From Isoetes taiwanensis (Eukaryota; Streptophyta; Lycopodiopsida; Isoetales; Isoetaceae), in the NCBI GenBank assembly GCA_021234155.1, contig JAJEKV010000027.1, positions 6,324,623-6,388,622 of the forward strand: a stretch of 64,000 nucleotides of DNA, read 5' to 3'. Below are positions 1 through 9,934 of this stretch, piece by piece (within the stretch, counting starts at the first letter, position 1; each line of letters starts with the position of its first letter). A program made the translations under genes and the position numbers. The notes under the pieces were generated by a model. That model saw nothing but the letters and a program-made list of their open reading frames with translations. It searched no databases and was not told the DNA's origin.

Positions 1-2452
1 AGACAGATTCATCCTTGATAATGTGGTGACTGCTATTCTTGGTTTGCAATGGGCTAAAGACTCCAATCAAGACATAGCCCTTCTTAAGTTGGACATCACT
101 AAAGCCTTTGACACGGTCATTTTGGAAGTTTCTTTACAAATGTTGCGGGGCTCTTGGCTTCAATGAGGAAAGTATAGCTATGTTTAATGCCATTCTCGGC
201 AACTCCGGATCTGGCTGTTTCTAATTAATGGTGAGACCAGCCCCTTCTTCTCTATCCGAGAGGGGTAAAACAAGGTTGTCCTCCGGCACCCTTTCTTTTT
301 CTTAATTGTTATGGAAGCTTTACACGCCCATTGGAAGATGCGGGATTAACAACTCAATTAAAGGCCTCAAGCTCCCCGAAAGCACTCTCAAGAAGACCGG
401 ATCCTAAATGGGCATTTTGTGTGATGACACTTTTATTCTTACTTCTATGGACCAAGAATCCATAATCAATACCCAGAGTATCCTACAGGATTTTGGCTCT
501 GCTTCAGGCTGCAAAATCAACCCTCTCAAATCTGCTATCCATTCTAGGGAGATCGAGAAAGGTACTCGAGCTGCTCAACTTTTTGGATGTAAGTATTACT
601 CCCCTTGTACCAAATCCAAGATTCTTGGGATCCCATTTGCCATAAGGAGCAATGCATCAGATTTATGGCTCGACATAGTAGAGAAATTCTATAAAAAGGT
701 TGATTCTCTTAACTCTAAATATCTTTCTAAAAATGGGAGAGCTATTATTGCAAACTTTGTGATTTCATCTTCTCAGGTCTATCAATCTTCTGTCATTCTG
801 GCCCCCAAGAAGATCACTAACAGGCTTCAAAGTATTATTGGCAGGTTCATAGCTTGTGGTCAGAATAAAAGATGCTGGCATCCGATTTCAATGGAGGAAT
901 GCTGCAAACTGAAAAAGAATGGAGGTCTCGGCACCATCAATATCAGAAAACAGGGTTTAGCTTTAGCTGCTAAATATTTTTACAGGGCTTGTTATGACAG
1001 GATTAAACACCCTATATCCGTCCTGATCAGGCTCTATATCAGCAAATGTCATCCGTATGGATGGAGAATTCTCAAAATGGAGTTGCCTCATTCTATCTAC
1101 TTTCCTTTCTCCATCCCGGCTGCAACTCCGAAGTCAAACATATGTATAGCTGGGAAAATGGCCTCTCGATGAATCAATCAATTTTCTGGAACCCAGCCTT
1201 GATCCTTGATAATCCCAACCTATGCCTGGCCTGTCACTTCCCTGAGCAAGCTAAGCTCTGGAAACAAAAGGGGATATCTCTCATCAGCCACCTATTTGAG
1301 GATAATGATATTATCCCCTTCGTGCTTCTCGTTTTCGTAAGAGGATGATCAAACCAAATTGCTCTATGAAGCCATTACTAATATCATATTGCGTATGATG
1401 GTCTCACTCTCCGATTCTTGGAAGCACAATGGTAAAAGTGGCTACATACCAAACCGGCTTACAAATTCTTAATGAGTAACCAAGAGATCACAATCCACTC
1501 AAAATGGGATGTCTCGGGAAAGCGAGAAGGAAGAACTTGGTTTTATGTGGAATAGCCCCATCAACCCAAAGATCAAGGCCTTCATGTGGCAACTTTGGCA
1601 TAGGGGCCTTGCTACTAATCGTAAGAGATTTCATTTTAGCTATGACTAACTCGGATTTATGTGATGATGCTTGGCTAACAAAGAAGATGAAGAACACCTA
1701 TTTAGAACACCTTGCCTATGGTGGGAATGGGTTTTGGAATTTGCATCCAATATCTTAGGCCAAAACTTGGTTGCCCTTAGCCACAAAGACTTCTTTATGC
1801 CTATCAATCTTTCTCGATTGAGAATTTACATTCTCCTATGGAGAATCTGGAAAGGAAGAAACAGCTTTATCTTTAATTGTGAAATCATCCCACCAGAAGG
1901 GATCATAAAACAGGTATTGTATGACATGTTGCTGGATTATGAATATTAATGGATGATGTTTTCGCTTCTGAATACCTTATTCATCCCCGACTAGGAGACT
2001 TGAATGGAAGAATATCAAAGCAGAAATCAACAATGAATGGATCAAGTTTTTGGACCGCTTATTACATCGACACACTTGATGCAATTTGTACCGTGGTGTT
2101 GTAGACTTAACTATGACATCGAAGAGATGCCATCCGCATTGCCAAAGATACTAAAGGCAGATACAACATGGCAATGGCAGGCTCATGCATGTGTATTTAC
2201 TGTGTCTTTCATTCCATCTTCAGGGGGAAGGCCAGAAGATGCACAAACCATAATCTCCTATCTATCCATTGAGTCAAGACTCAAAAACATTATGAACTTT
2301 TTATTTCTTGCTTTTATCGCTACCATATCTATCTTAACTGTCATCCCCAGATAAGCCGATGCTTTTTAAGGGTTAAACTTCCCTTGAAAAAAGTTTTTGT
2401 ACACTTTAAATATACTTAAATAATATATATAGCTTTCAATCAAAAAAAAAAA
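1..2452 (+). mobile_element. LINE (L1-type) 3' portion, decayed
   Basis: The 3' part of a non-LTR retrotransposon enters the window already inside reverse transcriptase and ends in an 11-A tail at 2442-2452. Recognisable pieces in order are an RT motif (LKLDITKAFDTV, about 86-121), a degraded FADD-box relative (CDDTFIL, about 418-438), the post-RT region (about 500-1350), a zf-RVT-like stretch (KIKAFMWQLWHRGLATNRK, about 1570-1630) and the C-terminal WRIWKGRNSFIF segment (about 1838-1873). Stops and frame changes separate the pieces, so the copy is dead. The same phrase order (FWNP..., C-terminal W.IW..RN) recurs in the LINE at 37794-44329, so the two are probably related lineages. The 5' end lies outside the window. 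Confidence 0.85.
408..1172 (+). pseudogene. LINE ORF2 fragment, RT palm/thumb and following region
   Basis: This is the longest open piece of the decayed LINE, 254 codons. It begins just before LCDDTFIL, which stands where the catalytic [FY]ADD box of LINE reverse transcriptases is expected; the first residue of the box is changed. It continues through a stretch typical of plant LINEs (SILQDFGSASGCKINPLKSA; then KILGIPFA; then GGLGTINIRKQGLALAAK). The upstream RT fingers lie in another frame at 2-170, and the reading frame changes again after about 1110. It is an old fragment, not a gene. Confidence 0.8.
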
Positions 2453-2456
2453 TATA

Positions 2457-2774
2457 ATGGTGAAAAAGGCCGGGGTTTATGAGCAATTCCGGGACTATGG
2501 CAAACACAACACGCCGATCATAGACGACTCGCCTACAAGTGCTATCATAACGCCAAGCAAAAATACAATCATTGCTAAGCCATATCGACCTGAAGAATAT
2601 GAGACGGATAGGTGGTTGTCCCGGACTTGTGTCCCGCCTTGGCGTAATCCCCGCTTTGCCATTCTTGTCGCCGATGTGCTTCGAACTATCCGAGCCTCCG
2701 CGGAACCCGATCGAGAGAGCAAGGCGATCATGAAAGCTATGGGCGACAAATATTTTGGTGAACAAGAAGAGTGA
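2457..2774 (+). CDS. unassigned 105-aa ORF or ORF fragment
   Basis: An open frame starts four bases after the LINE poly(A) tail and ends with TGA. Its base use is richer in GC than its AT-rich surroundings, and the product is charged (PYRPEEYETDRWLSRT; C-terminal KAMGDKYFGEQEE). I do not recognise a family. Because it begins directly at the LINE tail, it may be the 3' end of a longer coding sequence cut by the LINE insertion, in which case the ATG is incidental. Two related palindromes follow at 2871 and 3000. It may also belong to an unidentified transposon. It could equally be non-coding. Confidence 0.35.
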   Translation: MVKKAGVYEQFRDYGKHNTPIIDDSPTSAIITPSKNTIIAKPYRPEEYETDRWLSRTCVPPWRNPRFAILVADVLRTIRASAEPDRESKAIMKAMGDKYFGEQEE

Positions 2775-2870
2775 CCTCTGCGCCGGATAGTCAAATTGTG
2801 TGAATATTGTAAACAAACGTGAAATGTATTGAACATTTTGTAATGAATATACTTGTATATTGAGTTTTCG

Positions 2871-2904
2871 ATGCCTTTCTCGACTCACGAGTCGAGAAAG
2901 GCAT
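2871..2904. repeat. perfect 16-bp inverted repeat (hairpin)
   Basis: Arms of 16 bp (ATGCCTTTCTCGACTC and its exact complement) surround a 2-base loop. It lies about 100 bp after the stop of the 105-aa ORF. A related palindrome occurs at 3000-3027. Confidence 0.85.
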
Positions 2905-2999
2905 GCTTGTCCTGTTGATGAGACCATTTGTATGTTTGATTGTGTGATCGGATACAGCCACAATGTATTATGATGATGCTTCTACGTTGTGTTTCGGGC

Positions 3000-3027
3000 C
3001 TTTCTCGATTTCGCGAAGTCGAGAAAG
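3000..3027. repeat. second palindrome sharing CTTTCTCGA core
   Basis: Two abutting 14-bp arms (CTTTCTCGATTTCG / CGAAGTCGAGAAAG) pair with one mismatch that would be a G-U wobble in RNA. The core matches the palindrome about 130 bp upstream. Confidence 0.8.
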
Positions 3028-3953
3028 ACACTACTTCCCACGCCATTGGATGCGGTTGTATGGAATGAATGTTCTCCATTGTAATTTGATTTCAACATTC
3101 TTTTCTTCGTTTTGACTAATGGCACCGTAATTGTTAATCATACTCTCCTTGCTCCAGGTGGTTCAGGCACATATCCGACACCAAACATGCATCCCGCCAG
3201 GCATCACAGAGGCCGCTCCAGGGGTACTGCATCCCGCCAAGGCGGAAGAAATACCGTTCGGCACGATCCCTGGCCACGCTACACTCTTGCCCTCGCCTTT
3301 GGGATAAGGTTGCTTTCGAATTCAGAGGTTGCTCGCTACACCTCGGGATAAAGAACAGCTAAGAACAAAGAGAAAGTCCAGAAACTCAAAGCATCTTGCA
3401 AGCATTGCATAACATCCACGGAGGTTGGGGAAGGAGCATATTCGGATGGAAGGTCATGGAGGCGAGTGGAGAAGTCGGGTGGACAGTGTCGGCCGGTAGC
3501 TCCAGAGGCACCTCCACGTGAGGCATTCCACACCCTTCAGGTTGCCCCCAAGGCTTACAGTCGGCGTGAAGAAGCGCCGCTAGTTAATCCCCTAAGGTGG
3601 ACCACCTACGAAGATGATGTAATCAGAGTGACAAAGAAGACCACCATGGTCTCTATGTCCGATGTAAAATACATTGTACTGCTCAATTTATTAATAAAAA
3701 TTCTTTTTCAACTAGATCTTTGGTTTCAAACTTTAATGAATTTCCTTTGTTTCAGTTGCATTGTTCTTGTTCTCGACTCGCTAACCAGAGAAAACTGCAG
3801 CAAAGCTTGAATGCAGAGTTTTATTCAAAAATTCGAATTAAGGATAGTTTTCGGGTCGGGGTGCTCCTTTTTGTGTAAATTAACAGGGTTCCGGAAAAAA
3901 GTGGGAATGGAATGAGTCCCACTTTAATTAAATACGACTTTTTACCATGTGGT
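3028..3953. other. unassigned stretch with small ORFs
   Basis: No gene is recognised here. Two frames of 79 and 114 codons (3112-3351, 3466-3810, plus strand) are moderately GC-rich and contain repeated 'CATCCCGCCA' phrases, but no family is evident. An AATAAA-like signal (TTAATAAAAATTC) lies near 3690. It could be the untranslated end of an unidentified retroelement. A short hairpin (AGTGGGA...TCCCACT) lies near 3900-3925. Confidence 0.3.
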
Positions 3954-4180
3954 TCAGAAGAGTTTTTGTGCAATCCCCTCCAAGTTTTCAATATTTATGT
4001 CCCTACCAGTCTTGGTGATCGAATTATCGATCTCACTGCACAGTGTAGGTCCCTTGGTAATCGAGTGTCCAACATTGCTTGGAGTACCTAGGCATTCAAT
4101 AGATGAATTATCATTAGCATTGCGAGTACCTATCTTTGGAGGATCTGTAATCCTAGGTGGAGCCAGCACCATAGTACGAG
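3954..4180 (-). pseudogene. exon 2 (3' part) of RGG-box pseudogene, C-terminus
   Basis: When the copia element and one copy of the AGCTG target duplication are removed, the frame passes directly from ...KSKGFTS to SRTMVLAPPRITDPP without a gap, and ends ...NLEGIAQKLF at TGA 3954-3956. This in-frame join shows the element landed in a coding exon. Confidence 0.65.
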
Positions 4181-4185
4181 AGCTG
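4181..4185. repeat. target site duplication AGCTG (left)
   Basis: It is identical to 9930-9934, immediately outside both LTR ends. A 5-bp duplication is the usual size for copia integrases. Confidence 0.9.
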
Positions 4186-4977
4186 TGTAAGTAATTTAGA
4201 TTTAAGAGCAAACTTCCTAACACTTATAAAAATAACAATAATTTGAATTCCAACCAAACACTAGCTCTTAGAATCCAAATCTTGTGACACAATGATTTTC
4301 ACTAGCAAATCTCACTAGAAGAACTTGTCATACAATTAATAAGCCATTACCAAGTCATTGACTTAAATAAATATACTGCATTGTTTATTAACATGAAACC
4401 ATACTGACTACTGTAGCAAACCTTATCAAACACTGTAGCAATGAAATATTGGAAACCTCGAATCCTTTTAAATTCAACCTTTGGACAAGTTCTATCAAAG
4501 AATTTGATCCCGATCACTTCATTGTATCTGTATCTATCTTACACCTTGTTTTATTTACACAGTCCGGCGGCAAATGCCGGACCGTTAGGATGTTTCCTGA
4601 TTGCCTCAAAGCCCATGGCAATTCTGTATTGGACCGTGCTATTTTGAACCAAAAATGGCTCCATGTATCTCGACGACATCCGAAATATTCTGCTGCTAAA
4701 TTTCATGGTTCACAACCATTATTTCATTGTTTACTTTTAACCATTGTAACTTAGGTTAAGTATTCAACATGAGACCCTTATTTACCTAAGTCGAACTCCA
4801 ACCTAGATGTAGCATCAGCCTGTCTCCTTTCATATTGATTTGGCCATCCTCAGATGTTATCACCAACTTGTCAACTGTTCAATATTGTCTCTGTAAATTT
4901 TCAGCTGTGCAGCATTGTCTGTGGTCTGCTTTGTCCACTTAAAATTTAACATGCAAATTGTGATGTGAACTCCAACA
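4186..4977 (-). repeat. 3' LTR of copia element (792 bp)
   Basis: Matches 9189-9929 closely apart from indels. It holds about 65 extra bases near 4563-4627 that start with a small hairpin (CCGGCGGCAAATGCCGG). The extra piece is either an insertion here or a deletion in the other LTR. Confidence 0.92.
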
Positions 4978-4989
4978 TTTTCCCTTTCA
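4978..4989 (-). other. polypurine tract of copia element
   Basis: The minus strand reads GAAAGGGAAAA directly against the start of the 3' LTR, the expected plus-strand primer position. Confidence 0.8.
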
Positions 4990-5049
4990 TATCACAATTT
5001 ATGAACTTCAATCTATCACAATTTTATGAACTTCAACCTCCCTTCCATA

Positions 5050-5922
5050 TCATAATTTAATGTCCTTGCAGTTTATATCTGTTGAAAGTTTCTGATATCT
5101 TTTCCAGCTCAAACCTTTGGTCATTATGTCTACAAGCTGATTTTCTGATTTAATATATCTTAACTGAATGAACCCTTTATTCACCATATCCCTGATATAG
5201 TGCATTTCCATCTCAATATGCTTGGTCCTTTCATGCAACACAGGATTTTTGGCCATAGCTATGCAACTTTGATTGTCACAAAATAACTCAGTACTTCCTT
5301 CCTGTTTTATTTCCAGTTCATCATTTGCTGCCAAAATACAATCATCTACATATATTGCAATTATACAAAAAACCTTCTCCTCTCTTAACACATATACATT
5401 CCCATCATTTGCCAACTTTGTGAAATTTTGTTCTTTTAGAAAGCCATCAATGCAAAAATACCATTGCCTTGGGGATTGTTTCAAGCCATAAACCGCCTTC
5501 TTTAGTCTCCACATCTTTTCTTTTCCAACTTCAAAACCTAAGGCTTGTTTCATGTAAACTTCTTCTTCTAAATCTGCATTGAGAAAAGCAGTGCATACAT
5601 CCATGTGATGTAAATCAAGATTCAAAGCATTAGAGATAGCAATAATCATTCTAATACTTGTTAGTTTAACTACAGGTGAGTATATTTCAGCAAAATCTAC
5701 TCCCTTTCTTTGTGAATACCCTTGTGCCACTAATCTTGCTTTGTATTTGGGACTCCCATCTACATTTACCTTTAATTTGAATACCCATTTGTTTCCTATG
5801 GCTGTTTTCCCCTTTGGCAATTCCACCAGATCATATGTGGATGTCCTCTCAAACGATTTCATTTCTTTTGCCATTGCATTTTTCCAGTTTTGACAGTCAT
5901 GTGAATTAATAGCTTCCTCCAT
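5050..5922 (-). pseudogene. copia reverse transcriptase-RNase H, internally deleted
   Basis: A frame of 290 codons opens with the copia RT N-terminus (NWKNAMAKEMKSF; KWVFKLKVNVDGSPKYKARLVAQGY), reaches HHMDVCTAFLNADLEEEVYM, KAVYGLKQSPRQW and the catalytic YVDD box, then jumps from AANDELEIKQEG directly to the RNase H phrase ELFCDNQSCIAMAKNPVLHERTKH. About 180-200 residues normally lie between these, so several hundred bases have been lost near 5290-5315 without breaking the frame. The C-terminus (IKSENQLVDIMTKGL) is intact. Such a product could not be a normal polymerase. Confidence 0.9.
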
Positions 5923-5941
5923 TAGAGGAAATTTGAGATCT

Positions 5942-6449
5942 CATTTCATCCCCATAAGAATCCTCCAATGGAATGGCTTACCCTCTATTAACTGCAATTA
6001 ATGCAGCACCAACAACTTCATTGCTGTTGTTTCCCCCCATAACTTTTGATCCACTTGTCCAAATGTTGCGGCGTTTGTTGCATTAGATGCGGAATGAAAA
6101 GATCTTTCCAATGATATATGGTTATGATGTATTTCAATATGGTCATATGCGTTAACCTTAAAAAAATATGATTTTTGCTTATTTTTATATATTTATATCG
6201 TAAAAAGATGTATGAATGGGTTATCACTAGATAGATCTTGTGAAGACGAACACATTGCTACAAAAGTTTTTGAATCGAGTTCGGATCAAAAGTTATAATG
6301 AAAAAATGATACTACGTAGTTAGTTGTAGTTGCATTAATTACGTGTGCTGCCACATAATTTGGAATGAGATATCTTGGAGCTCTTCTCTTATTGGACCGG
6401 TTTAAAAGTCGACATGGCATTTTAAGCATCCCTTAATGGGACAAAATGT
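5942..6449. mobile_element. MITE (~508 bp) nested in copia pol
   Basis: The segment between integrase and RT is foreign: stop-rich in all frames and AT-rich. GATCTCATTT occurs on both sides (5937-5946 and 6450-6459). The two ends are imperfect inverted repeats (CATTTCATCCCCATAAG against CATTTTGTCCCATTAAG, about 13 of 17). Either the GATCT part or all ten bases are the target duplication, so the exact ends are uncertain by about five bases. No transposase is encoded. The superfamily cannot be assigned from this. Confidence 0.65.
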
Positions 6450-6830
6450 GATCTCATTTTTCCTCTAATGAAAGCTTTATGGTATTCCAGATTCTAACAC
6501 CATGTGAATTTCTTCTGTATCTTCCATTAGGTTTTGTAACCTGTTGCTTTTCCCATCATCTCTCCTGCCATATTTTTGTCAATATTAACTTCCTGTTGCA
6601 ATCTTTCTATTCTATTCTATTCCTTCACCTTTCCTGTTTAATTGTTTATGTATTTTTTTCAATATCAGTCTCATGTCCTTCCCCTGTCTCATAACTTTCT
6701 CCATCATTATTATCTTCAACACTCTCTGTATCTTAATCTACATTTTCTTGGTTTTCCAGATTTTTATCTCCTTCCATTCTTGTGTTCTCTTCAACTGTGG
6801 TTTCTGATTCTGCAGGCTTCTCCTCTTTTC

Positions 6831-7322
6831 TTATTTTTTCTTCGGTCTATACAAAACCTTTTCTTCAAAAATCACGTCCTTGCTCACTAATATTCTTCTT
6901 TTGAGAGGATCATACATTCTATATCCCTTGGAGTGAGTGTCATATCCAACCAAATAGGTTATGATGGACCTGTCATCTAATTTCTGTCTTAATTGCTGAG
7001 GTACATGTGTGTATCCAAGACACCCATATACTTTGAACATTTCAAGATTTGGATGCTTCCCTGACCATACTAGTTCTGGACAACTTCCTTCTAGACTTTT
7101 GGATGGTAAAACATTTTGTATAAGCACTGCAGATTTGACTGCCTCCTCCCACAGAAAATTTGGCAAACCAGCATGTTTTAACATGGATCTTGTTGCATTC
7201 AAGATTGTTTTATTTTTCCTTTCTGCTACCCCATTCTGTTGGGGTGTATGACTGCAGGTATATTGCCTTTTGATACCTTTTTCCATGCAATATCTAATGA
7301 ACTTGTCTGACATGTATTCCCC
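6831..7322 (-). pseudogene. copia integrase C-half, continuing after a premature stop
   Basis: The same frame as the preceding segment reopens after the TGA. It carries the third catalytic Glu of the DD35E integrase core (PQQNGVAERKNKTILNATRSML) and the copia C-terminal block (VYGCLGYTHVPQQLRQKLDDRS ... YLVGYDTHSKGYRMYDP). The segment ends in lysine-rich sequence and loses its frame beyond 6831. A homologous fragment from another copia element lies at 58920-59570. Confidence 0.9.
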
Positions 7323-9161
7323 TCATCGATCAGACCTAACACATTTCATCCTTTTTCCTGTCTCACATTCAACCTCTGTAGCAAACATTTTAAATGCCTT
7401 AAATGCTTGGTCTTTAGTTCTTAGACAATATAATTTTGTTTTCCTGCTATAATCATCAACAAATGTAATAAAGTACCTCTTTCCAGTTATTCCTCTTATG
7501 TTTAAAGGACCACAGAGGTCTGTATGAATTAATCCCAGAATTTCATTTGCTTTCCCCTTTGCCTTTAAAAAAGGTAACCTTGAGTGTTTTCCAAGCATAC
7601 AGCCCCTACACATGTAATTTTCTGTTTTCTTGTCATCTGCCTCAATTAAGCCTTGCTTTATCATAAATTCAAGATTTTTCATGTTTGTGTGTCCAAGCCT
7701 TTCATGCCATGTTGCCATGCTTGGATATTGTGTCAGATTAATGATTTCTACATGTCGAGCATTTATTCCAAAAAGATTACCAACTCTTCTTCCAAGAAAC
7801 TTCAATTCATTTCCATCAAAAATCTTACAATGAGTTCTTTCAAATACTACCTTCAATCCCATGTCAACTAGCTGGGAAATAGAAATTAAATTTCTAACCA
7901 AAGTAGGAACACACAAAACATTTTGAAAATTCACTATTCTGCCATTCAGATCAAAAAGTCCCAACATTCCAACATCTTCAATTCTTTGTAGATCTCCATT
8001 TCCAACCTGTATGTGTCCACCTAGACTCCCTTTCTTTTCTTTCAAGATTTTCGAACTGCAGGCAATGGATCTTTCTGCTCCACTATCTAAAATCAGAAAA
8101 TCATTGTCAAAAATTTTGTCATTAGTAGCAATTAAAGCTTTGTGCTTTCTTACCTCATCATCCTCTCCATCAGGATCCTCTTCAAGTATAACTTCTTCTG
8201 CCACATTTGCCTCAGAGTTGACCCCTTTTCTAAATCTGCCCCTTCCTCTTCCCCTTGCAGCTGTACTTCCTCTAGTTCCCTTATCTTTTCCTCTTGAGAA
8301 TACCTTTGGAGATGAACAGTTTGATGCAAAATGTCCTCTACCCCCACAATTATAACAATTTATTTCCCTTGTTATTGAGGGACAATCTACTTTCAAGTGT
8401 CCATATTGATTACAATTATAACAAGGGCCAAGTTTCCCTCTTCTCTTGTTGTCATCATTTGCTTTACCTTTTGCAAACAAGACTTGAGAAGTTTCTTCAT
8501 CTTCCATTACCCTGTTTTGTTCAATCTCTATTTTTAACATCCTTTCAGCCTCCATTCTAGTCTTTGCCAAAGTTCTGATGAAAATAGCTATATTTCCCAT
8601 GCTGGTTACTGCTCTTGAAATGGCTAGAACTTGCTGTTGTTGAGTATAGAATACTCCTGCCCCTTCCAAATCAGCAATGATATTGTCAAAGTTTTGAAAA
8701 AAATCGTGAATATTGTCCTTGTCATGAAACCTCAACCTCCTCAACTCATTCTCTAGCACATCTATTTGTGAGGATGTCTTTTCCTCAAAATTAAGGAGCA
8801 TATAGCTCCACATCTCACTAGGATGCATGCCTCTTATTTTCAAGACAATGCTCGAACTTACCTTGCTCATAATTATTCCTTGAGCTTCTCTTATTTTGGC
8901 AATCTCACCAGTTCCTCCTCTTGCAGATATAATTTCTGCTCCCTCAGTAGCATCTCCTCCATTTACAGAGCTCGAACTACCCTCAGCAGCAACTCCAGAG
9001 GTTCTGCTTGTTCTCACTCCTTTATCACCAGGCTCTATAATTTCCCATAAGCCTTCATCCTGCAGTACATGCTTGATCTTTTCCTTCCAAACTTGGAAGC
9101 CAGAATCTCCCTTAAAAACATCAATTGCACTCAACAGACCTGCGCCAAATCTGCTTGCCAT
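7323..9161 (-). pseudogene. copia gag-protease-integrase N-half
   Basis: The likely start is MASRFGAGLLSAID at 9161, twelve bases inside the primer site; an upstream in-frame Met lies in the LTR and is unlikely. The polyprotein shows a Gag core, two CCHC knuckles (CYNCNQYGHLKVDC and CYNCGGRGHFASNC), an aspartic protease active site (LILDSGAERS), the GAG-pre-integrase zinc region (HERLGHTNMKNL ... C..C..GKHSRLPF), and the first integrase catalytic residues (HTDLCGP; FVDDYSR). It stops at TGA 7323-7325, where homologues read RSDRGGEY; a GGA-to-TGA change explains the stop. The frame continues directly beyond it. Confidence 0.92.
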
Positions 9162-9172
9162 TTGTGTCTTAA

Positions 9173-9187
9173 CCTGCTCTGATACCA
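9173..9187 (-). other. primer binding site, initiator tRNA-Met
   Basis: The minus strand reads TGGTATCAGAGCAGG one base after the 5' LTR. This is the classic complement of the plant initiator tRNA-Met 3' end used to prime copia minus-strand synthesis. Confidence 0.93.
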
Positions 9188-9188
9188 A

Positions 9189-9929
9189 TGTAAGTAATTT
9201 AGATTTAAGAGCAAACTTCCTAACACTTATAAAAATAACAATAATTTGAATTCCAACCAAACACTAGCTCTTAGAATCCAAATCTTGTGTATTCAGTGAT
9301 CAACACAATGATTTTCACTAGCAAATCTCACTAGAAGAACTTGTCATAAAATTAGCCATTACCAAGTCACTGACTTAAATAAATATACTGCATTGTTTAT
9401 TAACATGAAACCATACTGACTACTGTAGCAAACCTTATCAAACACTATAGCAATGAAATATTGGAAACCTCTAATCCTTTTAAATTCAACCTTTGGACAA
9501 GTTCTATCAAAGAATTTGATCCCGATCACTTCACTGGATCTGTATCTATCTTACACCTTGTTTTATTTACACAGTATTGGACCATGCTATTTTGAACAAA
9601 AAATGGCTCCATGTATCTCGACGGCATCCGGAATATTCTGCTGCTAAATTTCAATGGTTCACAACCATTATTTCATTGTTTACTTTTAACCATTGTAACT
9701 TAGGTTAAGTATTCAACATGAGAATACCCTTATTTACCTAAGTCGAACTCCAACCTAGATGTAGCATCAGCCTGTCTCCTTTCATATTGATTTGGCCATC
9801 CTCAGATGTTATCACCAACTTGTCAACTGTTCAATATTGTCTCTGTAAATTTTCAGCTGTGCAGCATTGTCTGTGGTCTGCTTTGTCCACTTAAAATTTA
9901 ATATGCAAATTGTGATGTGAACTCCAACA
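9189..9929 (-). repeat. 5' LTR of copia element (741 bp)
   Basis: Begins TG and ends CA on the minus strand, followed by the tRNA primer site. Compared with the 3' LTR it lacks a segment of roughly 65 bp and carries small insertions (for example an extra 11 bp near 9290). Confidence 0.92.
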
Positions 9930-9934
9930 AGCTG
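9930..9934. repeat. target site duplication AGCTG (right)
   Basis: It is identical to 4181-4185 and abuts the outer end of the 5' LTR. Confidence 0.9.

Larger units (their letters stand above)
4186..9929 (-). mobile_element. Ty1/copia LTR retrotransposon, minus strand, nested MITE
   Basis: A 5.74-kb element has two LTRs beginning TGTTGGAGTTCACATC and ending CTAAATTACTTACA (minus strand), flanked by the perfect 5-bp duplication AGCTG (4181-4185, 9930-9934). Gag, protease, integrase, reverse transcriptase and RNase H occur in that order, which defines the copia superfamily. It is defective: a premature stop in integrase at 7323-7325, loss of the region between the YVDD box and RNase H, and a MITE at 5942-6449. 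The LTRs also differ by indels. It sits inside exon 2 of the RGG-box gene, in the same orientation. Confidence 0.95.

Noticed and set aside
9162-9260. Upstream Met of the copia gag frame as start
   Set aside because: It lies in the LTR and primer site; the Met at 9161 follows the primer site directly and begins typical Gag wording.
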